Both the position numbers and the translations under genes were made by a program. This document shows positions 1 through 8,271 of a stretch of 64,000 nt of DNA, piece by piece; position 1 is the stretch's first letter, and each line of letters opens with the position of its first letter. The notes below the pieces were generated by a model. That model was not told the origin of the DNA, made no database searches, and worked only from the letters and a program-made list of their open reading frames with translations. This DNA is from Hyphomicrobiales bacterium (GTDB lineage: Bacteria > Pseudomonadota > Alphaproteobacteria > Rhizobiales > Rhizobiaceae): the NCBI GenBank assembly GCA_900472575.1, contig UCIV01000036.1, positions 27,070 to 91,069 of the forward strand, given 5' to 3'.

Positions 1-102
1 TTGTTGCATTTCTACGTCCGAGCCCTGGTAGACCCTGATCGCCTTAGCGAACTGACGTTCAGGCTCGTAGGCAAACGTCGCGATGAGGGCCGGGAGGCTC
101 AT
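1..102 (-). CDS. possible N-terminal piece of a small protein, cut by the window edge
   Basis: On the minus strand an ATG at 100-102 opens a frame that runs to the window edge and begins MSLPALIATFAYEPERQFAK. It reads more like protein than the opposite frame, which is an arginine- and serine-rich translation opening with TTG. No family is recognised and no clear ribosome binding site is visible. It could be chance. Confidence 0.22.
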   Translation of the reverse strand, partial: MSLPALIATFAYEPERQFAKAIRVYQGSDVEMQQ

Positions 103-187
103 CGCACGAGCACACCAAGCGCATCCGCTCTAGCACAGCCCGGATCCCTTCCTGTCAAGGACGGCGCAACACCTCGAGGTAGTTCCA

Positions 188-685
188 ATGGATCGTGATA
201 CCGACGATGGTATTCGCGCCGACATGATCAGGCTCATTCCTGAAATCCGGAAATTTGCGAAGCGCTTCTCAGACAATCCCAACGACGTCGATGATCTCGT
301 TCAGGAAACACTCCTGCGCGGCCTCGCCAACCTCGACAAGTTCCAGCCGGGCACCCGCCTCAGATCGTGGCTGTTTACGATCCTTCGCAACTCGTTCTGC
401 ACTCGCTACCAACGAAGCGTGAGAGAAGCGCCCGGTCGTGAGGATTGTGTCTCGCTACAGTCATCCGTGCCTCCTGCGCAGGAATGGTCAATCCGAATGC
501 AAGAATTCAACAGGGCTATCGCAAGCCTTTCGCCCGAGCACCGAGGGGCATTCGATGCGGTTCTTGTGGACGGCGACAGTTACGAGGCTGCGGCTAAGAG
601 ATGTGGATGCCCAGTCGGCACTGTTAAAAGCCGGGTGAACCGGGCTCGACTAGCGCTCACGGAGCAAATGGGTGGCGCCCCATGA
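188..685 (+). CDS. ECF-family RNA polymerase sigma factor, EcfG/RpoE2-like
   Basis: A 165-residue protein with the two-domain layout of extracytoplasmic-function sigma factors. Region 2 lies at about residues 15-75, with DDLVQETLLRGL and LRSWLFTILRNSF. Region 4 lies at about 105-160, with LSPEHRGAF and the helix-turn-helix VGTVKSRVNRARLAL. The GT-LRSWLFTILRNSF style resembles alphaproteobacterial EcfG sigma factors, which bind core polymerase and direct the general stress response. Family members are normally held by a NepR anti-sigma factor and released by PhyR; neither gene is visible here, so this may be a secondary EcfG copy. GGAAC-N17-GTT motifs occur 2-4 kb downstream, which fits its expected promoter class. 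The ATG at 188 is the natural start. Confidence 0.85.
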   Translation: MDRDTDDGIRADMIRLIPEIRKFAKRFSDNPNDVDDLVQETLLRGLANLDKFQPGTRLRSWLFTILRNSFCTRYQRSVREAPGREDCVSLQSSVPPAQEWSIRMQEFNRAIASLSPEHRGAFDAVLVDGDSYEAAAKRCGCPVGTVKSRVNRARLALTEQMGGAP

Positions 686-829
686 TATGGATCCATAATT
701 GCCCAACCTATCATATGTGCTGGTGATCGCCGGGGTTTGCATATCTAATCATCACCTCACCCGCACCTTGTTCGCCAGCTCGTGACAGATCGACAATGCG
801 CTCCCGCCACAGCACGGGAGCCTAGCCAT

Positions 830-1059
830 ATGCCGCGGTACTTTTTTCACGTTCTCAACGGCAAAGCGGTCGTCGATGAAATCGGCTTTGATCTTAAAAA
901 CTCGGACAAGATGCGCACCGAAGCGATTCGAGCCGCTGGGCAGATGTTGAGTGACGGCAAGCACAGCTGGAACGGTCAAGCGTGGCAAACGGTCGTAACT
1001 ATGTCGCCGGAACCATCGTTTTCGGCGTGAACTTCTCAGTAGACCGCCACGGTCTTTAG
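830..1059 (+). pseudogene. DUF6894 small protein, broken by a one-base deletion
   Basis: The ATG at 830 starts MPRYFFHVLNGKAVVDE, the characteristic opening of DUF6894, a family of about 80 residues common in Rhizobiales and of unknown function. The frame is good to WQTVVT (position 1000), then runs MSPEPSFSA and stops at 1030. The next frame continues the family pattern: AGTIVFGVNFSVDRHGL, stopping at 1057-1059. Adding one G between 1000 and 1001 would restore VTDVAGTIVFGVNFS, the expected C-terminus. A one-base deletion (or sequencing error) therefore explains the short protein. The lesion removes the last conserved strand, so the truncated product may not fold. Confidence 0.7.
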
Positions 1060-1430
1060 GCTTGTCGGATGAACTAGGAAGAGTTCCTCGCACTTCGTAG
1101 GGGCCATTTACAAAAGTTCCAGAACTAGGGTGCGCCATATGCCCCTCGCAAGGGGCTGTACCGGCTAGAACTCGGGTAGGTCCCATTCTAACAGATAAGG
1201 AACCTGCCGTATCCGCCGCAAGGACTGTTCGTCGTCTCGGCGTTGAGGTGGAGGAACAGTGGGTCGCCTCGGGCGCGAAATGGCAGCCCAAGTCGTCATG
1301 AGAGATCGTCGCCGCTCTGAAGGAGATTGGGTTTGTGAGCAACCTCGTGGAGTACCGCGGAGACACGATGTCTCCCGACTTCAACTAACCATCGTGCCAG
1401 GTTCCGACTGTCACTGCTGATAAGGATTGA
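1060..1430 (+). other. interval with a possible decayed gene end
   Basis: No intact gene is visible. The plus strand from about 1305 to 1388 encodes EIVAALKEIGFVSNLVEYRG followed by DTMSPDFN and a stop. That looks like a protein C-terminus, but a stop lies just upstream in the same frame. The family is not recognised. The long minus-strand frame covering this interval also covers the DUF6894 gene and looks like a shadow. Confidence 0.25.
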
Positions 1431-1949
1431 ATGATGCATTACCCCCGTATACTAATGATAGCTGCTTTCGCCATCACCTACTCCTTCGCAACCTTTAGCA
1501 TGCTTCCGGCCTATGCTCAGGACGCTGCGAGCACAGCGTTCGCTCAAAAGGCTGCGCAGGCCGACATGTTCGAAATCGAAGCGGGCAAAGTCGCTATTGC
1601 GCGTGGCAAGGATGATGCCGCCAAACAGTTTGCCCGCGACATGGTGATGGATCACACCAAGTCTTCTACGGATTTGAAATCGGCTGTCGAGGCCGAGAAA
1701 ATCGAACTTCCAACAGGGCTGACGAAGGAAAACACCGACAAGCTCGCCGCCCTCGAAGTGGCGTCAGATGCGGATTTCGACCAAGCGTATCTCGCAACCC
1801 AGGTCGCGGCCCACGAGGAGGCTGTCGCGATGTTTACCTCGTACGTCAAGGATGGGCCTGACGGTCCTATCAAAAACTTTGCGACAGCAACGCTTGGGAC
1901 GTTGAGAACACATGCGATCAAGGTTCACGGTTTGACCGATAACAAATAA
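1431..1949 (+). CDS. DUF4142 exported protein
   Basis: A 172-residue protein with an N-terminal signal peptide (hydrophobic to about residue 25, likely cleaved after PAYA) and a DUF4142 domain over the rest. The family is an alpha-helical, ferritin-like four-helix fold of unknown function. FAQKAAQADMFEIEAGKVA near the mature N-terminus and AKQFARDMVMDHTKSS are the typical signature segments. It should act in the periplasm. It sits directly before a YciE/DUF892 protein; both families commonly occur in stress-induced clusters of rhizobia. Start chosen at the first of two adjacent ATGs, behind an AAGGA sequence. Confidence 0.85.
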   Translation: MMHYPRILMIAAFAITYSFATFSMLPAYAQDAASTAFAQKAAQADMFEIEAGKVAIARGKDDAAKQFARDMVMDHTKSSTDLKSAVEAEKIELPTGLTKENTDKLAALEVASDADFDQAYLATQVAAHEEAVAMFTSYVKDGPDGPIKNFATATLGTLRTHAIKVHGLTDNK

Positions 1950-1965
1950 TCGCGCTCAAAGCGGT

Positions 1966-1990
1966 GGAACTTATTACGCGGCTACGTGTC
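1966..1990 (+). promoter_or_regulatory. degenerate EcfG-type promoter upstream of the DUF892 gene
   Basis: GGAAC (1966-1970), 17 bases, then GTC (1988-1990), against the EcfG consensus GGAAC-N16/17-GTT. One -10 position is off. If used, transcription would begin close to 2000, which favours the downstream ATG at 2029. Confidence 0.35.
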
Positions 1991-2028
1991 CGATGGCCGC
2001 ATTTTCGACCCTAGCAATTATGGAGCCT

Positions 2029-2532
2029 ATGATTTCAGAGAAGACTTTGGACGATCTGTTCCTTGATACGCTCAAGGATATCTATTTTGCCGAGAAGCAG
2101 ATCTTGAAGGCATTGCCCAAGATGGCACGTGCCGCCCAATCCCCTGAGGGCAAGCAGGCTTTTCTGACTCACAAAGACCAGACAGAAGGTCAGATCGAAC
2201 GCCTCCAGCAGGTAGTTGAGCTGATCAGCAAGCCGGCGCGTGGCAAAACCTGCGAAGCGATCCAGGGCATTCTTGCTGAAGGCGAGGAGATCATGGAAGA
2301 ATTCATGGGATCGCCCGCCCTTGACGCGAGCTTGATCGCATCGGCGCAAGCCGTCGAGCACTACGAAATCGCGCGCTATGGAACGTTGAAAAGCTGGGCC
2401 AGTCAGCTGGGGCTGACGGACGCCGTTCCGCTGCTGGATGCCAATCTGCAGGAAGAATTGCAGACCGACGAGCTGCTTACCCAATTGGGAGAGGCCTCAG
2501 CCAATCCCAAGGGCGCCAAGAAAGTCGCTTAG
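2029..2532 (+). CDS. YciE/YciF-like ferritin-superfamily stress protein (DUF892)
   Basis: A 167-residue protein matching the DUF892 family, whose members form a ferritin-like helical bundle. Visible hallmarks are LDDLFLDTLKDIYFAEKQILKALPKMA at the start, EHYEIARYGTLKSWA in the middle and LLDANLQEELQTDELLTQL near the end; the E and H residues in these segments are the presumed metal-site ligands. The exact function is unknown, but E. coli YciE/YciF are stress-induced. The ATG at 2029 is preferred over 1993 because TGGAG lies just upstream and the possible promoter ends near 1990. Confidence 0.85.
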   Translation: MISEKTLDDLFLDTLKDIYFAEKQILKALPKMARAAQSPEGKQAFLTHKDQTEGQIERLQQVVELISKPARGKTCEAIQGILAEGEEIMEEFMGSPALDASLIASAQAVEHYEIARYGTLKSWASQLGLTDAVPLLDANLQEELQTDELLTQLGEASANPKGAKKVA

Positions 2533-2628
2533 ATACTGTTCTGACCTCACTGATCAGAGGCCGCCGCCAGGAGGCCTCACTTTTTCCGAAGCGCGTTCGC
2601 TCAGTATCAAACTTGATTTCATGGGCGT

Positions 2629-2653
2629 GGAACTCCTTCCTCAGCTGCATGTT
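2629..2653 (+). promoter_or_regulatory. EcfG-type promoter (GGAAC-N17-GTT)
   Basis: GGAAC at 2629-2633, exactly 17 bases, then GTT at 2651-2653. This matches the general-stress-response consensus of alphaproteobacteria and lies 40 bases upstream of the membrane-protein ATG at 2694. Confidence 0.55.
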
Positions 2654-2693
2654 AGCGAGCTCCGAATATCGATAGCGATCCAGGAGAATTCCT

Positions 2694-3590
2694 ATGACAG
2701 TTCCTATTCCAGCCCGTGATAGCGATAGCGGCTTCGCCTCTGGCGCAGCGTTCTATAAAATTTCCTGGGGAGCGGTTCTCGCTGGTGTTGCGATCGCTCT
2801 CGCCGCGCAGTTCTTGCTCAACCTCTTGGGCGTTGGTATCGGCGCTGGCGTACTCGACCCGACCACCTCCGATAACCCGGAAGCGTCTAACTTTTCGATA
2901 GCAGGGGGCATTTGGTTCGTGCTTGCGGGGATCGTTTCAGCCTTCATCGGTGGCTATATCGCCAGCAGGCTATCGGGGCGACCCGACAAGCCGACTGGTG
3001 GGTTGCATGGTCTGACGACCTGGGCTGTGACCACGCTAGTCGTCTTATTCATGTTGACCACGTCAGTTGGCGCTTTGATCGGCGGCGCGTTTTCCGGGCT
3101 TTCGAGCGTTATCAGCGGAGCCGGACAAACGGCTACGACCGCTGTGGCAGCAAGTGCCCCGGCGATGTCCAGCGCAACCGATCCGATGGCCGGAATAGAA
3201 CGGCAGGTCCGCGGATCGACAGGAAATGATCCCGAGGCCCTGCAAGACGCAGCAGTTGCTGCTGTCCGGGCGGCCATGACGGGAGATGAAGCAGCGGCTG
3301 AGGACGCCCGGACACGCGCTGCCGATGCAGTCTCACGCGCCCAAGGCATCCCTGTTGATCAGGCCCGACTGCAAGTCGAACAGTATGAGAAGACCTACCA
3401 TGACAACATTGAATCCGCCAAAAAGCAGGCCGCAGAGGCCGCCGGTCTCGCTGCCACGACGGTAGCAACAGGCGCAATCCTTGGCTTCCTTGCCTTGGCA
3501 CTCGGTGCTGCCGCGTCATGGTTTGGCGGGATTTCCGGCACGAGGGGCATTTTAAGGACCGACGACAAGCGTCACATCGCAGGCGCGTAA
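2694..3590 (+). CDS. membrane protein of unknown function with a central soluble loop
   Basis: A 298-residue protein with membrane segments at about residues 25-50 (WGAVLAGVAIALAAQFLL), 70-90 (GGIWFVLAGIVSAFIGGYIA), 105-130 and 255-278. Between segments 3 and 4 is a hydrophilic alanine-rich region (about 150-245) rich in acidic residues, possibly coiled. Similar rhizobial proteins are usually annotated only as hypothetical membrane proteins. AGGAG lies directly upstream of the ATG, and an EcfG-type promoter sits 40 bases upstream, so it is probably induced in the general stress response. Function not assigned. Confidence 0.75.
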   Translation: MTVPIPARDSDSGFASGAAFYKISWGAVLAGVAIALAAQFLLNLLGVGIGAGVLDPTTSDNPEASNFSIAGGIWFVLAGIVSAFIGGYIASRLSGRPDKPTGGLHGLTTWAVTTLVVLFMLTTSVGALIGGAFSGLSSVISGAGQTATTAVAASAPAMSSATDPMAGIERQVRGSTGNDPEALQDAAVAAVRAAMTGDEAAAEDARTRAADAVSRAQGIPVDQARLQVEQYEKTYHDNIESAKKQAAEAAGLAATTVATGAILGFLALALGAAASWFGGISGTRGILRTDDKRHIAGA

Positions 3591-3715
3591 TAATAGCTTT
3601 CGATGCGAAGCATGATTCTGCACATGGCGCCTTGCGGGGCTTTATGCTGCCGGGGATGTGGTACCCGGCCTTGATCAGATAGCCAGCGCCATGGGGCAAG
3701 CGGCGATTGCGGCAA

Positions 3716-3878
3716 CAACCATTCGAAACGATATGAGCGCTTCGCGTACACTGTTGAGGTAGATAACGAGACACGGTTCATCCGCTTTCGACCCCCGGAG
3801 TTCACGACCTGCGATCGGGCAAAGATATTTTCTCAAGCCTCGGAACTCGTGAACCAATGGGATGTTCGACGTCTCTAA
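3716..3878 (+). other. possible small coding remnant without a start codon
   Basis: The plus strand reads RFAYTVEVDNETRFIRFRPP, then EFTTCDRAKIFSQASELVNQ and a stop at 3876-3878. The composition is protein-like, but no start codon is found in frame and upstream frames are interrupted. Its 3' end overlaps the promoter of the next gene. It may be the tail of a decayed gene. Confidence 0.22.
3842..3866 (+). promoter_or_regulatory. EcfG-type promoter (GGAAC-N17-GTT)
   Basis: GGAAC at 3842-3846, 17 bases, GTT at 3864-3866, then C. It is placed 28 bases before the ATG of the 69-residue protein at 3894, the same spacing class as the motif at 2629. Confidence 0.6.
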
Positions 3879-3893
3879 CGAGGAGATGGAAAT

Positions 3894-4103
3894 ATGAGCA
3901 ACCCAGAAGACGATGCCAAGGGCCAGTACGCGCCCTCGCAGGCAGACCGTAAAGCGACCGGTGTTCACAGCGCAAAACCTACCGTGATCACGGGTTCGGA
4001 AGATGCGACAGTTCATCGAGATCCACCCGGGAAAAAGTCCGAGAAGGATTTCGATCTGAACTACGATCCCGCAGAGCCAAACGAGCAGAATTCTTGCGGC
4101 TAG
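3894..4103 (+). CDS. small hydrophilic protein of unknown function
   Basis: A 69-residue, highly charged and probably disordered protein that starts MSNPEDDAKGQYAPSQAD. It has no hydrophobic core, which recalls small stress-induced hydrophilic proteins. A strong GAGGAGATGG ribosome binding site precedes the ATG, and an EcfG-type promoter lies 28 bases upstream, so it is likely a real stress-regulon gene. No named family recognised. Confidence 0.65.
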   Translation: MSNPEDDAKGQYAPSQADRKATGVHSAKPTVITGSEDATVHRDPPGKKSEKDFDLNYDPAEPNEQNSCG

Positions 4104-4317
4104 CCGTTATCATGGGCGGGAGCGAAAGCACCCGCCCCTCCCCAATAATACCGTCGCAAGCCGATACGGCACTCCGCGCATGCTGCATTCGAACACGAAC
4201 GAGATGTAACACTGACATCGTTGCATATCGTGTTGGGCTAAACCGCACCACCTTCCGAACCGACCAAAGTGTTGCGCGCCGAACAGAATTTCATCCACAA
4301 ACTGAGGCAATCCATAA

Positions 4318-5397
4318 ATGAGTGCGACTTGCACATCAGATCTACAGTCAGGCTCAAACGAAAAAGCTTGGCTGAAGATCCTCGCAAAATATCGACAGCC
4401 AGATGTTGGTCGCAGCGTCTATGAGCTTGCAATCACAGGGGTACCGTTCCTGCTGCTTTGGTTCGGCACCTGCTTTGCCGTCCATTTTGAGTTCTGGCCA
4501 GGCCTGGTTCTACTCGTGCCGGCGGCCGCATTTCTGCTGAGGCTATTCATGCTCCAACACGACTGCGGCCATGGCTCCCTCTTCGGTCGTCGTCGCTGGG
4601 ACGACTGGACCGGAAGAGTGATCGGCGTCCTGACGTTGACACCCTACGATTACTGGCGTCGAGCCCACGCCGAGCACCACGCCTCGGCCGGCAATCTCGA
4701 CGGACGCGGGGTTGGCGATATTACGACCCTCACTGTTCGCGAATATCATTCCCTGCCTACACGGGGAAAGGTCGCTTATCGGCTCTATCGGCATCCTGCC
4801 GTAATGTTTGGTCTCGGCCCAGCATTCCTGTTTCTGTTCAAACAAAGATTACCTTTCGGACTGATGCGCTCAGGCGCCCTTCCCTGGGTGTCGACACTCG
4901 CCACGAACGCCGCTGTTGCAGCGCTCGCTGTCGTGCTGATCTGGGCGGTGGGACTTGTACCTTTCCTCTTGGTTCATCTCCCAATCGTGTTGATTGCCAG
5001 TTCCGCAGGTGTCTGGCTTTTTTACGTTCAGCATCAGTTCGAGGATACACACTGGTCGAGGCAGCCAGAATGGAATTTCCCTTACGCAGCTATGCATGGA
5101 GCGTCACACTACGATCTCCCCGCGCCACTGCGATGGATCACCGGAAACATCGGAATGCATCATATCCACCATCTGTCGAGCAAAGTGCCCTTCTACAGAT
5201 TGCCCGAAATTCTTCGGGATTACCCCGAACTGGCGAATGTGGGCCGGATCACCCTCCGTGATAGCCTTGCCTGCGTAAAACTCGTCTTGTGGGACGAGAA
5301 GACACAGCGACTAATCTCTTTGAAAGAAGCTCGGGCACAACAAAAAGGCGCGCCAACAGCGTCGCCGCCTGAAGCTCAACGTTCCCTGAAAGGATGA
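4318..5397 (+). CDS. membrane fatty acid desaturase
   Basis: A 359-residue integral membrane di-iron desaturase that introduces a double bond in acyl chains of membrane lipids. The three histidine boxes are complete: HDCGH (about 81-85), HAEHH (117-121) and HHIHH (281-285). Membrane segments flank them at about 38-78 and 190-235. The sequence resembles omega-6/acyl-lipid type desaturases of bacteria; exact regioselectivity cannot be read from sequence. A 5'-truncated close copy lies at 18106-18690 on the other strand. Its stop overlaps an ATG of the next reading frame, suggesting co-transcription with the 5403 gene. It fits a membrane-fluidity role beside heat- and cold-shock genes. Confidence 0.85.
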   Translation: MSATCTSDLQSGSNEKAWLKILAKYRQPDVGRSVYELAITGVPFLLLWFGTCFAVHFEFWPGLVLLVPAAAFLLRLFMLQHDCGHGSLFGRRRWDDWTGRVIGVLTLTPYDYWRRAHAEHHASAGNLDGRGVGDITTLTVREYHSLPTRGKVAYRLYRHPAVMFGLGPAFLFLFKQRLPFGLMRSGALPWVSTLATNAAVAALAVVLIWAVGLVPFLLVHLPIVLIASSAGVWLFYVQHQFEDTHWSRQPEWNFPYAAMHGASHYDLPAPLRWITGNIGMHHIHHLSSKVPFYRLPEILRDYPELANVGRITLRDSLACVKLVLWDEKTQRLISLKEARAQQKGAPTASPPEAQRSLKG

Positions 5398-5402
5398 TAG
5401 CA

Positions 5403-5852
5403 ATGCACAATCTGAAAGAATTTGCCACGAGTTCCAACGGTGACCGATGGTTCCTCGGACGTAACGAGCAGAGCAGTGCAGCATTTGTTCTCCATCGAGG
5501 TAATCCTGCGTCGGGGGGGCATGAAACACGAAGCACTGTCGATTCATTCTTGGCGCAAGAGCCGAGGGGACCACAACACGACAGGCTCGCCGCCGCTCTT
5601 GCAGCTATCGAAGCGCCAGAAACTGCGGACGGCGGGGAGGAGGAAAAGACTCCATCACTGAAATTGGCCGAGGAATATCTCCGGCTAGGCGGCAAACGGC
5701 GAGCTAAGGTCGACGACAACATCGTCAACACGCGGCTATGGGAGGACGAACCCAAGGAGGCTTCGGAATTCTGGGATGTCAAGGTTGAGCCAATGGAGGA
5801 GAAGCAGCGCCGCGAGGTCGAACTCCATCTGCCCTCGATCAGCGATGACTGA
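5403..5852 (+). CDS. hypothetical protein with an SSNGDRWFL motif
   Basis: A protein of about 149 residues. Its N-terminal 60 residues carry FATSSNGDRWFL, FVLHRGNPASGGHET and a GPQHDRLAAAL helix; the rest is charged. The same motif set occurs at the C-terminus of the 15768 gene, so this is a small mobile domain of unknown function rather than a one-off protein. AAAGGA lies about nine bases before the ATG at 5403, preferred over the ATG at 5394 that overlaps the desaturase stop. Likely cotranscribed with the desaturase. Confidence 0.65.
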   Translation: MHNLKEFATSSNGDRWFLGRNEQSSAAFVLHRGNPASGGHETRSTVDSFLAQEPRGPQHDRLAAALAAIEAPETADGGEEEKTPSLKLAEEYLRLGGKRRAKVDDNIVNTRLWEDEPKEASEFWDVKVEPMEEKQRREVELHLPSISDD

Positions 5853-5857
5853 CGTCT

Positions 5858-6769
5858 CTATCCTGCTTTCTCGTTTAACATCTCCGCAAGTCGTTGCGCG
5901 TTTCTTATGGAATGACCGTCGCGATCATTATTGAAATACACCCAGACGGTTTTCCCAGACGAGCTCAAAATTCGGTCGGCCCAGACCTGCAGCTCTTGAT
6001 CACTGTAGTCGTGACGATACCACTGGCTCACACCGTGAAAGCGGACATAGATGTCATCGGCGGTTTTTACGAGTTCGTCCGGTAACTTCGGACCACTGCA
6101 CGAGCAGAAGATTATACCCGCGGACGAGAAGGCTTCGTACACCGTCGCTTTCCACCAGCTTTTATGACGAAATTCCACGACATTGCGACGCCGCGGATCA
6201 AGCTGAGAAAGGATCGAGTGAAGAGTTTCGGCTGAGTATCGGACGCTCGGCGGGAGCTGGAACAGGAAACACCCCATTTGAGGCCCGAGCATATCCGCGA
6301 TATAACCAAAATCCTGGATCAAGGTTCCCGTTTCATCGAAACGCTTGATGTGGGTGATGAGCTCACAGACCTTGATCGAGTAAACGAATCCCGGATCGGC
6401 CTGGCGGATCCACGTCTTAAACGCACCCACTGTCGGCCAGGAATAAAACGGCGCGTTCAGCTCGACCGTTTTGAAACGGCCCTCGTAGATCGAAAACCAT
6501 TGGCTTGATGGCACGTCGGAGGGATACATGGCCCCTTTCCAATGCCAGTAATACCACTCGTAGCAGCCGATATGGACGTATCCGGATACCGGGTCAGACG
6601 CCACTGGTTCGAGCGTGGGCCGCGATATGCGAAGTTCGTGCATACTGGCTGCGCGCGTGACATTGGCATCGCGCTGTTTTTGACGGCGCTCGGCTCGTCG
6701 GATGCGGCGCACAGCAATCTCGTCTTCCGATAGTTCACTCACCGTGCTTCTCGCGGTCCCACAAGGCAA
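5858..6769 (-). CDS. DUF72 family protein
   Basis: A 303-residue DUF72 (YecE-like) protein. The family adopts a TIM barrel related to sugar isomerases, and its biochemical role is unsettled. Visible signatures are VHIGCYEWYYWHWKG, FKTVELNAPFYSWPT, GCFLFQLPPS and VWVYFNNDRDGHSIRNA. A charged N-terminal tail of about 60 residues (RRIRRAERRQKQ) precedes the domain, as in other rhizobial members. An internal ATG at 6643 is an alternative start. The stop lies only a few bases from the end of the 5403 gene on the other strand. Confidence 0.85.
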   Translation of the reverse strand: MPCGTARSTVSELSEDEIAVRRIRRAERRQKQRDANVTRAASMHELRISRPTLEPVASDPVSGYVHIGCYEWYYWHWKGAMYPSDVPSSQWFSIYEGRFKTVELNAPFYSWPTVGAFKTWIRQADPGFVYSIKVCELITHIKRFDETGTLIQDFGYIADMLGPQMGCFLFQLPPSVRYSAETLHSILSQLDPRRRNVVEFRHKSWWKATVYEAFSSAGIIFCSCSGPKLPDELVKTADDIYVRFHGVSQWYRHDYSDQELQVWADRILSSSGKTVWVYFNNDRDGHSIRNAQRLAEMLNEKAG

Positions 6770-6775
6770 GAGCGG

Positions 6776-6955
6776 TCATTCGATATGATGACCCAGTGGG
6801 GAGTTGGCGTAATCCGACAACAACGCAGCGACGTCATCGTAAATGGCTATCGCGCCAGCATTCCGCAGGAGCTCATCCGCAAACCCTCCGGACCGCAACG
6901 CCACTGTGGAAATGCCAATTTTGCGGGCCGCCTCGACGTCGTAGGGACAATCCCT
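6776..6955 (-). pseudogene. C-terminal fragment of a HAD-family phosphatase
   Basis: The minus strand encodes DCPYDVEAARKIG followed by TVALRSGGF, AIYDD and LL. This matches the last quarter of phosphoglycolate-phosphatase-like HAD enzymes, starting at motif IV (normally GDSPYD). The catalytic DxD nucleophile motif, the cap domain and the lysine are missing. Homology ends abruptly at about 6952, where a fragment of an unrelated glycosidase begins on the other strand. It is therefore a truncated gene at a recombination junction. Confidence 0.65.
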
Positions 6956-7352
6956 CGACATCGTCGGCGTCAACTACTACTTCAACAACCAGTGGATCCA
7001 CGGCGGACCAATGGTCGGCATCGGCGATCCGCTTTACAAGCCACTCAGCAAGCTCCTGATCGAGACCTATGCGCGTTACGGGAAGCCCATGCTGATTGCC
7101 GAGACTGGGATCGAGGCCGCGCGGCGTGCGGCGTGGTTCCAATATGTTTCAACTCGGGCTGATCTCGCTATGAAAGCCGGCGTGCCGTTAGGAGGCATCT
7201 GCCTTTACCCGATCGTCAACCATCCCGGTTGGGATGACCAACGACCCTGCGAAAATGGTCTGCTCTCGGCAGCCTTCAGCATAACGGGGCGAGAGATCCA
7301 TCAGCCGCTGGCAGATGCCATCGAGAGCTACAGCTTAGGACCCTATCGATAG
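6953..7352 (+). pseudogene. C-terminal fragment of a clan GH-A (beta-glucosidase-like) enzyme
   Basis: From about 6953 the plus strand reads DIVGVNYYFNNQWIHGG, PMLIAETGIE and ICLYPIVNHPGWDD, ending at 7352. The IAETG segment looks like the C-terminal catalytic glutamate of clan GH-A glycosidases. About two thirds of the enzyme is missing at the 5' side, and the fragment abuts the HAD fragment head to head. No start codon or ribosome binding site suits the start, so it is not expected to be functional. Confidence 0.6.
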
Positions 7353-8271
7353 GGACTGAAAGTCCTCGAACCGAAGCAGATAAATCTCGAGCCCTTTGGG
7401 CTCTTGAGCCAACTCGAGCCTTTGACACATCTCATACATTCAGGTCGGACGAGCAAGTCATTGAGATATTCCAGTTTCTTTCAAAAAAAACTTAGAGCAA
7501 TGACAATGGTCCCTGCACTATCAGCCCTTCCAGCCCTACAGCTCCGGCCTACCCCGTAATTCGCGCGAGCATAGATGCCTCGCGGATGCGCGGAACAAGA
7601 ATGGCGCCGCGCAGCGATGGGAGCCGGATCCTGACGACGTCTCCGTCATCAATGAAGATCATGTGATTACCGCAAATGAGACAGATGTCCTTTTAATGGC
7701 TGCCAGAGGTGCGTAGCCCCTTGCGTAGTTCGGCGAGAACCTCGCCGCATTTCATCTCGGTTTTGGGCGGTGAAAATGAGGCAAATGGGCGCTGCAATCT
7801 TTGACGAAATTCGAAACAAATGGGCACATCAGATCGGCTTTGAGAAACCGGTGTTCTCAATGAATACTTCAGCGCCGGTATGACTCGGGATGAGGTGATA
7901 AAGGCACGCCAAACGGCGGCGTGCTCATGTTGCCAGTGGGCCGGCCTTATGGTGTCTGGCGCGACTGGATGATGGACCATGCAAAAAACACCCGCGCGTC
8001 TCGCCTACTTTGGACAGCCTCGCGATTTTGAGCTTTCAAGCGCAGATCTATGCCGGCATCATTACCTTCAGCGGCGCCTCCGGCGGGGGCCTCATCCGAG
8101 GCACACTCGGCGCAGCGGCGATGATGCTCGTGCTTGGGCGGCCTTACGGCGCGTTTCTCAAGTTTGTGCGCCAGTTATTTGGTCTTCCATCTCTTCCATC
8201 CCTATGTCGCTCGGCACGGAACCCTAACCACCCGGATATCCGGCGTGGTAATTGTCCAGGCCGGCCACCCT
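7353..8271 (+). other. gene-poor stretch with short remnants
   Basis: No convincing gene. Three fragments look protein-like: a minus-strand 37-residue frame at 7549-7662 (MIFIDDGDVVRIRLPSL); a plus-strand piece near 7940 (PVGRPYGVWRDWMMDHAK); and a hydrophobic glycine-rich frame from about 8010 (IYAGIITFSGASGGGLIRG, then LGRPYGAFLKFVRQLFG). The last two share GRPYG, so they may derive from one duplicated gene. None has a good start. The stretch looks like decayed sequence between two junction-scarred areas. Confidence 0.3.

Noticed and set aside
1..198. TTG-initiated plus-strand frame of 65 codons overlapping the sigma factor start
   Set aside because: Low-complexity serine- and arginine-rich translation, no ribosome site; probably non-coding.
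752..1384. Long minus-strand open frame of 210 codons
   Set aside because: It covers the DUF6894 gene on the other strand, has arginine- and serine-rich shadow composition and no family signal.
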